A stretch of 64,000 bases of DNA, from NCBI GenBank assembly GCA_019155185.1, contig CM032797.1, forward strand, positions 6,434,881 through 6,498,880, in the 5' to 3' direction. This stretch comes from Beaufortia kweichowensis (lineage: Eukaryota; Chordata; Actinopteri; Cypriniformes; Gastromyzontidae). The notes beneath the pieces were generated by a model. It made no database searches. It saw nothing but the letters and a program-made list of their open reading frames with translations, and had not been told where the DNA came from. The position numbers were made by a program, and so were the translations under genes. How positions within the stretch are numbered: position 1 is the stretch's first letter; every line of letters starts with the position of its first letter. Below, one piece after another: positions 1 through 12,760 of this stretch.

Positions 1-398
1 TGGGGTTTGCTGGTGTCTGAAACCCATTTATGGAAAAACTATTCTAGATATTATAGAAAATATTATCAGAACTGGAATAAGTCATAATGATCGGCTAGTT
101 ATTCCATTGCCCCACTAGTTTTAATTGATTTTTTTTTCTTTTAATGTTTTTTTTATTTTTGGTGCTTTTTGGTGTTTTTATGCTGACAGCATGCTGTGCA
201 TAAGCAGATTACATGTTGTGAAGTCACAAGCTCTGTGTTTTTTTAAAAACACCATGTCATGATTAAAAAAACATCTTGAGACCTCTGCATTCTGTTCCAT
301 TTTGCAAGAAATGATTTGATTATATATGGCGTCCTTAAAACAGATTAGAAGACTCACCCAAGCCAATTTTGAAAATATGCAGTTTTGCATTCCTTTTG

Positions 399-618
399 TC
401 ATTTACTCACCCTGATGTCATTCCACACCTGTATGACTTTCTCCTTATGTAATACACAAATAAAGATATTTTAAAGAACGATGGTAGCTAAACAACATTA
501 ACTTCTAATGTATGGACACAAAAACACACAAAAAAGACATCGTCACAAAACATTGTACTCCACAGAAGAAAAAAAACATACAGATTTGGAATGACATGAG
601 GTTGAGTAAACAATTTTA
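399..618. repeat. Palindromic MITE-like repeat, copy 1
   Basis: The two ends are inverted complements: 'TTTACTCACCCTGATGTCAT' at the left and 'ATGACATGAGGTTGAGTAAA' at the right. The interior 'ACACAAATAAAGATATTTTAAAGAA' type core matches a short non-autonomous element very common in carp-like fish genomes. Related copies or halves lie at about 23.57, 25.30, 25.93, 39.63 and 58.66 kb in this window. Confidence 0.75.
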
Positions 619-2637
619 AGATTATAGTTTTGTATGTGCATCGCTGCATGTGGATGTTTTGTTAACTTGGACAATAAGGTCTCATTTAAAACCTTTGTTA
701 CAACATTAGATTTAAACAGTTAACTCAAAACTGCATACCACAGTCTTTATGTGTATTTTCAATATGTTCAAAAGCATCAGAAATCTCTTAAAAACATTTC
801 CTTAATCTGCTGCGTCAATGGAAACCCTTTCTCTGCCAGTGTCCACCAGTTCAAAGCCAAAAGTATAAAACACACACACAGAGTACTTCTGTAAAGCTCA
901 GTTTTTCCTGAACATGCATGCTCATAAAGGGCAGCCTGGTTAGGCAAAGGTTTTTTTCCTGTTTCATCCCAACTCAAGTGAGGAGGACAGAGGCAGGAAG
1001 CAGCTCTCTGTGGCACCACAAACACAGGGAGGAAGTTTGGGGTCAAACAGAAAAAAGCTTGACTCACCACATCTCACAAAATCCCATCAAAAGTTCAACT
1101 CTGCACTTTTGGAAGTTTAAATAAACAGTACATCACCTTATATAAACTGCTCATACTAAAGGTAATATCAGGCTTAATATCAAACACACTCATAATAAGT
1201 TAAATGCATACAAATGTTAACACACAATAAGCAATTTATTAAGTAAATAATCATTTTATAAACACTTTAACATCTCATCCCACATTTGTTTTCTCTAATC
1301 TTAAACATAAACATGCTATTTTGTTGTCTTTGATAAGATGTTATAGAAAGCTGTTTTCCAGCACATGGTCACATGTGCACATCACAGTCTCAGAGCCCCA
1401 CAGGCTTCAGTGATGTAACAGGCACAAATGGCCTCTGTCGTGGTATGTGCAGCATGCCACAGATGTGAGGAAAGACACAGATATGAGGAAAATATTGGCA
1501 TGATGACTTACTGAAACTCAAAACAGTTGTTTGTGTTTATTGTCTGTTGCTGATCAGGATGAATAGGCATCCATGAATGCAATGCGTTTGTTTCTGATGC
1601 TCATCAGCAGTTTAATTCTGCTGTAAGGAAGAACTAATACTAATAAGAATATGTTAAAGTACTATCCTTACAAAAACTACTGTAGTTGTACTAATCAGTT
1701 CTTATACTACACTTACAAAAGCAAAATAAATGCTATCAACTCTGACATCTGGAATAAAGATAGGAGTAAATCCATACTTTGTCAACCACATTACAGTTCA
1801 CAAACACCAGCAACTCCAATAAGAAAAACAGACTTTTATACACACATATGCACTATTCATCTTGGCCCTGATGCACTGCACACCACAAGCTTCTCTGTTG
1901 TGGGCCAAACGACTGTAATCCTCAAAGCCACACTGCTCTACATCCAAGTGAGTTTGACTGTGTATGTTTGTGTGTTGAATCCAGTATCCTCCATTGGGAG
2001 CTGTTGTGGAAGATTCAATCCTATTACTGTGTGCTGTGTGCGGGGCATTCATTACTGACTGTAGGGACTGACCCAGAGCCGTAAGCCAGACAGCAGCTTT
2101 TCATGAGTCTATGCAGAGATCTGGGCTAATGACTTCTGCAGACTAGGCAAAGGTTACAGCACAATGTAAATGTTGATTTGCATGGTATGTCTGTAAACCT
2201 CTGTATACTGTTGGATGACACGTGTGCTGACCTGATATAAAGCCTTGACCATTCAGCATATGTTTTGGAGATATATAAGAATGTAGGATCACTTGGGTTG
2301 TTCCTAATGAAATTGTTAAAGAAAATACTGGCAATATTGACTTTGAACTCTAACAGTTAAATACTGTATTTTGATATGTTTAAGTGGTTGGACTAGATTG
2401 ATAAGAATGCATCAGTCCGTTGCTATGGGAAACCTAATACGTCATGATCAGAGATAATGCGCAACAGTTAGTTGTGTTCTCATCTCCACCAATAAATGTA
2501 ATTTATTTTATTCTAGCTGTAAATGAGTGTTTCATATCAAAACCAAATGCTCGTACTATTCGACTTTTAAATAACACTGACAATACACAGGATTTAAGGT
2601 AAGCCAATAGATTTAACGCATATAACCAACTTGCGCG

Positions 2638-2675
2638 TTAATATTAATATTAATATTAATATTAATATTAATATT
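2638..2675. repeat. (ATTAAT)n microsatellite
   Basis: Six tandem hexamers of ATTAAT lie about 20 bases inside the intron from the camsap2 exon 1 donor site. The length is likely to vary between individuals. Confidence 0.95.
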
Positions 2676-2698
2676 TTGACATTTTAAGCACCACCTAC

Positions 2699-2837
2699 CC
2701 GACCCAAAGGCTTTGGCAATGAGCCATGTCAAACTGCAGGATATCTTGGCCCTTGTGAAGTCATAATGATCAAAAGATTTGATCGCAGGTACGATGAACG
2801 TCCTCTTGCTCTCCTTGATCTCTGCGGCATCACCCAT
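2699..2837 (-). CDS. camsap2: CAMSAP2 first coding exon (partial gene)
   Basis: Calmodulin-regulated spectrin-associated protein 2 binds and stabilises non-centrosomal microtubule minus ends. This exon encodes about 46 residues beginning MGDAAE, followed by RTFIVPAIKSFDHYDFTRAK and then a segment ending LIAKAFGS. That order matches the conserved N-terminus of vertebrate CAMSAP2 just before its calponin-homology region. The ATG at 2837 was chosen because MGDAAE is the family start; an in-frame ATG nine codons upstream is possible. The exon ends in phase 1 at a good donor (GTAGGTGG, from 2698 downward). The remaining exons, with the CH domain, coiled coils and the C-terminal CKK microtubule-binding domain, must lie beyond the left edge of the window. 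Which fish paralogue (2a or 2b) this is cannot be decided from one exon. Confidence 0.86.
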
Positions 2838-3400
2838 CTTGACATCCACGCGTGGCTGCATCACGTCCCACGTCCCAGTCTATGAGATCACACCAGTATA
2901 TGACATTCCCATGCTCGGATCCAATGCGCCAAATATGACGTGAAATATAACGGATCGGCCTTGTAGTTAAACAATCCTTACTCTCTCTCCGCAATACGTT
3001 ATTATAATAACTGTACGGATGAAAAACATCTCCGAGCGCTGGATTCAATAACCAACACAAAATTCCGTGCGACTGCGGTAGTTCTCATCCGTTTCCCGGC
3101 ATTATATCCTCAAGTTGCGGCGGATTATAAAAATCAATAAATAACAGGTGACGCGAGAAGTATGGTGAGGGATGTCTCATTCAATGTCGAAGAAACGGTC
3201 AATCAGATCGCCGTCTCGTGTCATGATTTCTCCGCTTGTTTAACTTTTCTAACTGTCCTTCCTAAAATCTTTCCCTCTCCCTGCGGTCCGCCTGCCGCAC
3301 TGGCCTGGAAAAGGAGAAAGATGAGTGCGCATGCGCGAAACGCCCAGACGCAGACAAGCACTACTTGTGGAAATGAATTGCCGATCAAATTAAGATGAAA
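2838..3400 (-). promoter_or_regulatory. camsap2: camsap2 5' UTR and promoter region
   Basis: This stretch is clearly richer in CpG than its AT-rich surroundings (for example 2845-3000, 3060-3200 and 3280-3350) and lies immediately upstream of the camsap2 start codon. It has no TATA box that I trust, which fits a broad CpG-type promoter of a widely expressed gene. A plus-strand frame at 3162-3398 runs through it but shows no recognisable protein and is probably chance coding in CpG-rich DNA. Confidence 0.6.
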
Positions 3401-4278
3401 TACTACACACGTTCTTTCCTATGAGTTATTCAGTTGTTAGATATTATAATATTGATTATTTGTTAAATAGTGACACATTTATTAATAATTAAAACAATAA
3501 TAATTACATAATACATTTATTAATAATTATTTTACGTTGTGTGAGGACAACGAAGTAAATTTGCTGTATTATTATTATGTTTTAGAATTATTAGAAAATT
3601 GTAACATTTATATTACAATATGCTGTAAATGTTAATATTTCTACATTAACATTTACAGAAAGTTCTAATAAAAAACCGTTTAGTGTCGCCATCACTAATA
3701 AAATGCTCATTATCTTTATTATTGGTACATCTAGTCGTAATCTCAAGTTTATTCTACTTGACTTAATTACTTGTTTAATTTATATTAATTTAATATTTAT
3801 TTGTTTGACTTAAATACATTTTGATACTTTTCTTTATGGTTTTATTTAGCACTATCGATATTTTATTTGTCAATATTACTTTCATATTAATATTCCATGC
3901 CTTTATATTTTGCTTATGTGATTTTGCTGTTACGCTGCGGTACGCTAAAAATGCCTTCAGTGCAAATGCACAGTTTTTGGATTGCGAATAAAACACAATA
4001 CAATAACATTACATAAATAATATTAGTTTTATAATACTGAGCATTCCTAACTTTGACATGTAGTTGTAAATGTGCTGTAAACAGTGTTGTAAACAGTGTG
4101 ACTTGAGTAAATTGTATCTCCGCAGCAGAAGTCATTCACATCTCTCAGACAGGAAGGGGTGTGACCACTGCTGTGGCTGAATCTGACTATCAGCTCTGGA
4201 GAATAGCTGTAATTACTGCCCTCTACCCACATACAAAAACCTTTCATCAAGCACACACATACTAGCCTTTCATCTGAT

Positions 4279-4280
<2 letters not shown>

Positions 4281-4339
<59 letters not shown>
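4281..4339. repeat. (AG)n microsatellite
   Basis: An uninterrupted dinucleotide AG run of nearly 60 bases. The Ser-Leu repeat frame read across its complement is an artefact of the repeat. Confidence 0.98.
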
Positions 4340-4342
<3 letters not shown>

Positions 4343-6164
4343 TTGGTGCTTCAGCACAAATGGAAGTCATTTATTGCTCTTTTAAACTCACACTCATAAA
4401 AACAGAGAGACAGACAGACAGATAGAAAAAAAAGAAAAAGGAGAGAATTCCACCAAGATGTGACTGAAATCTAAAAAATAAATTTCCTGACCATAAAGTC
4501 TAAATTACTTGAATGAATCAAATTATAGACGCGAGTTAAATATAGTTCAATGATAATCGATTCATTAAATCGCTGTTTATTAATGACAACCAGTTGATTT
4601 TCACAAATGACTCACACATTTATTTTTAAATACATTTCTTTTACATTTTCTTAACATTAAGACATCTGTACCAACTGTATACACGAAGAAATGTCGCCCT
4701 CTAGCGTACATACTTTGGTTATTGTTTGGAGAGACAGTTTAACTGGATTAAATTAAATCAGATAAAAAACAGAAGAAATCTGATTTTAATATTGATTTTA
4801 TATTTAAAACATTTAAAACAAGCAATAATTGTGATCTGTAGTAAGAGAAAATGTGACATTAGGAGAAACTTATCTATCATCTAATAGGTGCAACACTGCA
4901 AAAAATGTGAAACCTCTCCAACGCAAAATTTTCTAGTGACTTGTTTGAGCTATATTATTGTTCAATTGACACGACTGTCAATTATTAATTGTGGCAAGAG
5001 TCTGTTTAATAAATTTACAGAATTTTAATTCAGCCGATTGAAATTGCAGTTAAGAAACACTGAACCCAGGCTTTCAATTTAATGCTGAATTATTTGATGG
5101 GCCATACAGCAAATTACATTTGTAATATTGCATTGTAGTGTTGTATTTGTGCCACTAGATGGCAGCATCTGCCAAACGTTTGAATAGCAGATCTGTAAAA
5201 ACTCCTTTGCTCATACTAAGGTTTTGACTTTCTTTCTTTCTCAAAAATGTAAACACCTTATAGGAAACTATACAGATCTTGTCTGCCTAAATAGTCTCAA
5301 AGATTTATTTGATACACACGTGCCTGAAACTATAAATAAATCTGATATAAAATATATTTAAAATATATATAGTGCACATATAGCAATATATATTAGATTT
5401 CTGTATAGGAACATTTCTCTTGAAACACACTTGTATAATTTGACAACTTTTATTGCATTTTATTGTTATTGTGTATAACACTTTTGGATACACTGGTTGT
5501 ATTAAAAAATGTGATTAAAAAGATATCATTACTGTGCATTAATATGCTTTACAGAAACAGCATTGTGACATTCTGCCTTTTCTTTCTTCCCTGATCTTAT
5601 TTACTAACAATTTATAAATGTAAATAACTGAAATAAGTCTCAGTAAGTAACAGAGTTAAAGTCCCTCATAAACATTCAAAGAATGTTATGATTGCGAACA
5701 TCAGACTGTTTGATTATTCACATGACGTCCAATTCAAAGTGTGAGCTATTATCATGCTAAATTCTACCAGACTCATCCAAACCCCAGCCACACACACAAT
5801 ACATATTTCATACAAAGATGCCTTCACACAAACACAACACGGGCAGTGTGTTGACCCCCACCCCAACACCCCTTAGGCAGTCGTTCCTCTGTGTATGTCT
5901 ATGTGTGCAGTATGTGCTCTTTGCTCTAAACTGCCAGACTGCTAACAGATATATGCCCTATATGACGTCAGCGTCTTCCGCTCTTATCGCAGATACTCCC
6001 TTTGTTTGACCACAGTAGCTGTCCTTTTACTGTATATAAAGACTTGTTAACATTTAAAACAGAGAACTCTTTTATTTGACATATTTGAGGGAGACACAAC
6101 ATTCTCTTTTTTCAGTATCTTTTATATTTACAAACACACACAAGGCTTGTGTCAAACAAAAACT

Positions 6165-6700
6165 GTCAAGAACATATTTGGGCAGTTGGGCGTGACACTT
6201 TCAGTAAAAACTTGAAATGTAAATTCTCACAGAATGTATTCATTACCAATATATTTAACCATCTGTTTATGTTACCAAACCCCTGTTGACAGAGTCCAGA
6301 CATTAAAAAATAACAGTGTCTATACTAATATTTAGTTTAGTTATAATATATTTAGTTCACCAAATATTTATCAGATAAATATCAGTCTATGTATAAGTTG
6401 GAAAAAAAGGTGACAAAAAAAACACATTCTTGAGAGGCAACATACTTCTGTGAATTAAAATGCACAAACCAGAAGATTTTTTAGTTTTAACAAGTTTAAC
6501 TTAACAAATTCATTTATAAGGAATATGGACTGTTATGGATGTGACATTTCTGAAAACAGCACTTTACCTGACAATGAAAAAAACCTTGCTTTAAACATAA
6601 AAAATGCTTTAAGAGAGAGATCTCATATGAGTATTTAAACCACCAAATATTGATATCTGAGCTATCAGTATATGGCGAAAACCTTCTTTTCATTGTAACA
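6165..6700. repeat. Unnamed dispersed repeat, copy 1
   Basis: It shares an ordered series of blocks with two other places in the window: 'ACCAATATATTTAACCATCT', 'CCCTGTTGACAGAGTCCAGA', 'GGACTGTTATGGATGTGACA' and 'AACAGCACTTTACC'. The same blocks recur in the same order at about 12.41-12.76 kb and 47.95-48.22 kb. There is no coding content. It is probably a non-autonomous transposon family that I cannot name. Confidence 0.65.
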
Positions 6701-9700
6701 TTTGCATGGAATATGCATCATATTTCATGTATGCATCTTAAAGGAATAAAAGAATTTCATTTCGATTCTTGACAACACATCTTCCCCATTTTTCCCATAA
6801 TGCAAAAATAGTGCTGCTTTGTACTGTCTTAAATAAACTAAGATCACATTTCATTTGTGTTAAAAAAATGTAAGCAGGAGACAGAACGCAGACAGACAGG
6901 ATCACTCTTGTGCCTGGGTCAGCGTGGGGTATTTTTAACACACATAGACCTCAAGGCTGTAGTTAGAGGGTGGGGTCACGCTGGGCTGTGCTTCCCCCGC
7001 TGGCAGCAGAAACCTGTATTTATCTGAATAAAATCCAGAGGGGGAGTCTCTTCCATATGCCTGAAAATTTATCTTCTGTTAAACGCTGTGACTGCAGCAG
7101 AGACACAGATGCCATGCTGAGCTTTGGCTCGTGTTGATTTGTATATGAAACAGTATTAAAAGCACCAACATCTCTAATTGCTCACTAAGAAGTTAAGAGT
7201 TAAATAGTTTAAAGTTTGTGTGTTTTTTAAAGACTGGGTTTGATGACCCTAATGTCGCTGAAGAGAAGGCAAATCCTACTAAAATGTATGAATGAGAGTA
7301 TGGGGTGTGTAAGACATCTGCGTGTAATTTTTGAGCAATGCTGAAGACATTGAATAGTTGGTTCGGGAATGTTAAATCATGACCGTGGCCCTTTAAGAGC
7401 AAGACTGGACATCTCTGAAGTAACGCTTACCTTTGAAGTGAATCCGCCCGGTGTGGAGCAGTTGTATCATTTCCTTCAGATCTGTCTGAAACTCTTTAAT
7501 GAAAGACGTCTTCTGTCAGAGCTTTGTGCCCTCATTCATGTTAAAAATGGTCACCTTAGAGCTTATGTTTATACATAACACCCATACAGAACTTTTCCAG
7601 CAATGTCACATCTTCTTAAACTGGAAATATTGCAGAAGCTGATTTTCTGGCATTTTGACAAGAGGTCTGTTCAACCTATAAATGGAAATATTATGTTTAA
7701 TTTACAGAAAAGTCTGCATGCCTGAAAGTGTGGTATGAAAAGAAATCCAAAATGAGAAAGAAAAACGTTCACAAACAAATTTTACTGTATGTCTTTATAA
7801 AAAAATCAGTCTTAAAAATCAACAAAGCTTTTAAAATTTGTGACTTGACATGATTGATCACATTTATCTAGCATTCATACAGGAGGAAGAATCAAACAGC
7901 ACGCCCTTAACCAATGTCTAACCAATTTACTTTAATGTACTTTCTTTAATTTCAATCATATAAAAGTCTTTAGGCTTTAATGTTTTATTTAAAAAAATGT
8001 TTTACAGTATATATTTTAAATAATGTCAAAATGTAAAAAAAAATGATTCTATGACCCATTTAAACCTAACTAGCCTACATCTTGTAAATACTCAGTGGAA
8101 GCATCTGCATGTTGCATGTGTTTTACATTTAAACTTGACGCAGGATATGGTATGGCTTTAGTCTTTGTAATTGTTAGGGAAGTGTTTAGGAAACATTCAT
8201 TATCATTCCTAACGATTGAGTCTACTGTGCGTTTAAGTGCCACTCGAATTTAATGAATCTGTTTACTCGCACATAAACACACATTGATTTTGTTGAACAA
8301 TCTCTTGTGTCAGAACGCAGGATTTTGTTATCTTGACCTTTACGACAGAAAGCAGAGAATTAAAAGCAGTTTTCTGTAAGCTCTCACATAAACATTACTT
8401 TTTTAAAACACCATATGATACATATGATCTTATCAGGGTGTTAATCTCAAAAAGTAAAAGCAGAAGATCACAGCAAAAATATTTATTGTCTCTCTATTTA
8501 ATTTTATCAAAAATATTTGAGACATTTATCTTTTCCTTACAAACCCACTGATGTAGATATTGTTTAGAGCCATACATCAGTTTTTGCTTACAAGGACAAA
8601 CAATGAATATCTTTGTACATATTTTATGAGGTTTCTAATTTGTACAAACTTGTACAATCTTACAAAAACTATATTATATTAATTCATTATATTTTGTACA
8701 ATATTATAATAAAAAATAATCTTAAACCATGACTTTAACACACTTGACCAAAATAATTTTTATTTTAGTTTGTAATATAAAAAAAGGCAACTCCCAATTT
8801 GGTAACATTGCCATACACATAATGTGCTGTGTTGTGTGGTAAAAGATAAAGACAGTGAGTTGATTCGCTTTCAAATAAAAAAAGAATCGTCAAAGAATCA
8901 GTTATGCCACAATAAAAGCAGTTATCTCAAGCATTCAGCAAATACCACAGCAAATCCTCATCCTTCTGCTTGTGTGTGTTTGTGTGTCTTTTGCCCACTG
9001 ATAAAGCTGCTGGTTGTGCTTATCTTCTCTCATCCTCAGCATTATTCGTCATAGGTTTTTGCCTTGAATCGTCAGATATGTACAGTGCTGAGCCAGAATC
9101 TGTTTATATGGCAGGAACTGTGCCAGAAAATAAAAAAAATGTGATCCTAGATCAGCATTTCAGCTGTGAGATGCTTTGTGTTTTTAGTACAGAGACAAAA
9201 AAACTGATATGCTGAAAATTATTTGTATGTTAGGAATCACAAAAAGGACAAAAGAGAGACAGATGTTGTAAATAGCATAGTACTCTTAATTTATTTAACT
9301 AAATAAACACTACTATAAATTTTCTGTTGCACAAACATTTCACTTCCGGTTTGCCAAATGGACCAGAAATTATTACACATTTTTTGTACTTGATGATTAT
9401 CAACACTGTAGCACACATTTAATAATGACTACTGTTTCACTCATCTTGCTGTATATTTATTATCTTGCGCTATTAAGTAAGTCGTTTTTTAAAGATAATA
9501 ATTTAGAGACAGCTAGAGAGAGATACTTGAATACATAAAGTAGATAGACACAGATGAGCTGAGATGACACATAAGCGTACAGACTCACATAAGTTACACA
9601 TGTTGCTCCAGGACAATGTTCAAGCTTGCTGGCTGTTTGAGCAGCTTATATAACTGCAAACTGTCTGTTATAATTAGGGTCAGTACACACAGACACAGAT

Positions 9701-11334
9701 CACGCACACCACCGTGTCACTTCCTGTTTGCCCACCTTTCAGCCTCTTCCGGAGGCTTCACAGGTCCTGGACTTAACAACACAGCACAACGGCAGAGGTC
9801 ATCTCATTACATTTTTTATGCTTTCTATATTTTTTATAATATACCAACAGACCTGCTTGTGTCATATTAATAATTATTATTAAAAACTAGCATAACAACC
9901 GACACACTGTGAATAATAAATAACCACTAGCTTACCTAATGCCGTATAATCCTACGCTAGAATCTGGCATCATACGAAATAATTCAGTGAAAAGTGCCCT
10001 CGAGTTCAAAACACGTCTGCTGAATTTATTTTTTAGGTCATTTCAATGCAGACTACCCTATTCACAACCATATGGTGTATTTTGAATACTAAGGTTGAAT
10101 TTTATTTACACATTTAAACCCTTATCTTCTTTTATTTTACAAATGATTCTGCTTTTATTAAGATCTTTATAGTCTCCTACAGTATAACACATGCAAAGTA
10201 TTACAGCTAACATCCTCACAGGAGACTAAATGACAGATATCGCTCACTGACCACCTGCCATTTAGGACTGGATTTATTAGCATTATACAATTTTTATGTT
10301 CCCCACAACTATATCTTTAAGAATCTGATGAAAAGTGTTTCAATCTGCCCCTTTATATGTTGTGTAAGTAACATCTGGAGGGCCGTTTCACTAAAAATCT
10401 GCCAGGAACTATTACCTAAAAGAGTAAATCTCTTAAATCTGAATCAATAATCCTTTTCCCTGAATCTGCATTAGGTCTTTATTTATAAATCTAAACCTAA
10501 AACACTACAGAAACTAAATAGACACAATCATGTTGATTTGACATAGGCAGTATACTAAAATTTTATATAATCTCAAAAACTCTTTTCAAGCAACATCCAT
10601 CTCTCCTTATGTTCACATCAGGGCTTTTTAAACTTTGAACATCTTTTTCATCAACAGTACTTTAAATTCATAGTCAATGAAACTTTTATTATAAGGAAAG
10701 ATTCTGTTGTCTTGTGATATGCATCACATCTCATAATTCTATAATAATAACATAAATAGACCATGTAACATACACACACCCAAAGCAAACCCAGCAAACT
10801 CTGATTCAAATTCCTGGTTATTCAAACCCAGCAGCACTGTCTACACTCATCGTGTACTGTCATAACACATAAACCGTGTGAGCACGAGACGGTTCTGTGA
10901 ACCATCCCGTCAGATAGTTCAGCCAATCAGCTGTCAGTCTTTTGTATGAAACAATCACCAGCTTACAAAGCCATTGTGAAAGACTTTATCCTCCATACAG
11001 GCACAGTGAAGCAGATTGCATACACATTAAAATAGTCCCTTTAAAGTCAAGCTATGCAACACAGTAAACCAGCTAAGGGGATTTTATAATTTACAATTAT
11101 CACACAGAAAACAATTATGGGAGTATGTGTGTGGGCACACAAAAATGTAATATGCTAGTCTGCTGTTTTGATTGCCCTTTATCATCTCAAAATTATTCAA
11201 AAACATTGCCAAAGTTGAGACATTGATTTAAAAAATGACATTTAATTAATTTCTTATTCTGATGTTGCACAAGTCTAAGTCTTGTATAACATACTTCTGA
11301 CCAAAAACGTACTAAGACTTTCAAAATATGTTGG

Positions 11335-11460
11335 TCAAACGAGGGACAAACTCAATCGTTGGGTTATGATTTAACCTATTGTATGCTGGTTGTTTCCACC
11401 CATGGTTGGGTCAAATATATTTTCTAGTTTTATTTAACCCAATGATTGGGTCTGGCCCTT
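11335..11460. repeat. AACCCA/TGGGTT palindromic repeat
   Basis: 'CAATCGTTGGGTTATGATTT' is followed by 'CCATGGTTGGGTCAAATA' and ends in 'TTTAACCCAATGATTGGGTC'. These inverted TGGGTT/AACCCA motifs are typical of a short MITE-like repeat frequent in cyprinids. A related fragment lies near 56.07 kb. Confidence 0.55.
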
Positions 11461-11869
11461 CTTGCCCTCTCACTAAATATCTTTTTATTAAGAAATCCAC
11501 CTGCTTTATGCGTTTGTGAATTAACCTGATTAAAATATACCGCTTGCACCTCTAACCCCCCACACGTTAAACGTATTTAAGGTCTTAAAAACTAAAGTAA
11601 ATACTTTAAAAACTGACCAATGTTACATATAAGTGATTTAGAGGCAAAAGCCTGAGGGGGAAGATTTGTTAATACGTTCATGATAAACAATTCATGAAAC
11701 CTGTTCGTCCATCTGGAGTTGTAAAAATAATGGCAGACCACAGTAAAATCTAGCCAGATAATTTTCTGTCCAATATTAATAAATAAAAAAAATCTGTCTG
11801 TTTTTTGGGTTACATGCAGGACCGAGATGAGGACTGTAAGCTACCATTTATTTTTTAAAAAGGGTCTGA

Positions 11870-12180
11870 ATTATGCAGCAACAACAGGGCATTAGCCAGA
11901 GCGTGATTAACTTTATAATGCCCCTTGGCAGCATCATGACTCGTTGATTCGAACAAGAATAAAAAGCGTCGGAAATAGATGGATGATGCACAGAGAGATG
12001 TGTCTGTGATGTTAGCTGTGTTCCTGCACTAAGAGAATATGCTTGGATGAGCATGTAGGCCAAGCCAACAACAATCCAGAATAACTCCCCAGCAGCCCGC
12101 CAGCCGTTCGTCTGCCTGCGTCTCATCCACGCGTCACACGCTCACATCGGTGCGACAAGCCCGCCGCCCCTGAGGACATC
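11870..12180. other. Candidate conserved non-coding island
   Basis: This stretch departs from the AT-rich low-complexity background. It contains non-repetitive text such as 'GCATTATAAAGTTAATCACG' (minus strand) and a GC-rich end with several CpGs at 12090-12180. A 92-codon minus-strand frame crosses it, but I recognise no protein, and composition alone does not show coding. It may be an enhancer-like element. Confidence 0.3.
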
Positions 12181-12414
12181 GTCATGCTCACTGGATAATG
12201 CAGTGTATCAGAACCGATCCAAAGCCACATGGACTTTAACAAAGAGGCAAATGAGACTTCATTTGAATTGAATTACTGTCAAAACATAGTGTTTATTTAA
12301 AATGTGCAGTTAAACAAGCTGTTATAATTAACAAAAATGAAAAGTAGGTTAGGTTATCATAGGTTAATATGATAGTTGTGCATGGCTACGACTGATGCTT
12401 CAGAAAGCATAACA

Positions 12415-12760
12415 TGACACAAACTGACCTGAAAAAAATATTTGGGCATTATAGATGTGAAGATTTTGAGTCAAATCTTAAATGTATTTATTACCAATAT
12501 ATTGAATCATCTGTTTATATTTTATTAAAGCCCTGTTGATAGAGTCCAGATGTAAAAGAAATATCAGTCTACGCACAAGTTATCTATTTAAAAAAAAAAA
12601 AGGAAATATACATGCGTTATGAATGTGACGAAGAAAATTTCTGTGAATGAAAATGTCCAAATCAGAAGCAATATTACGCAACAAATGGAGAAGAGATGAC
12701 TCTTCAAAAAACATAAAATAGTCATTTTATTAAGTGCCCATTTATTTCTGTAAAATCTTT
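12415..12760. repeat. Unnamed dispersed repeat, copy 2
   Basis: It carries 'TTACCAATATATTGAATCAT', 'AGCCCTGTTGATAGAGTCCA', 'TTATGAATGTGACGAAG' and 'CTGTGAATGAAAATGTCC', in the same order as the copy at 6.17-6.70 kb. It is shorter and diverged. Confidence 0.6.

Larger units (their letters stand above)
1..2690. other. camsap2 first intron, no exon seen
   Basis: On the minus strand this follows the camsap2 first coding exon and should be intronic. It is AT-rich, and both strands show only short chance frames without splice-supported protein similarity. It holds one palindromic MITE-like element at about 399-618 and a hexamer repeat beside the exon donor. Confidence 0.5.

Noticed and set aside
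1651..2058. 135-codon plus-strand frame
   Set aside because: Lies in the camsap2 intron, with no family similarity and low complexity.
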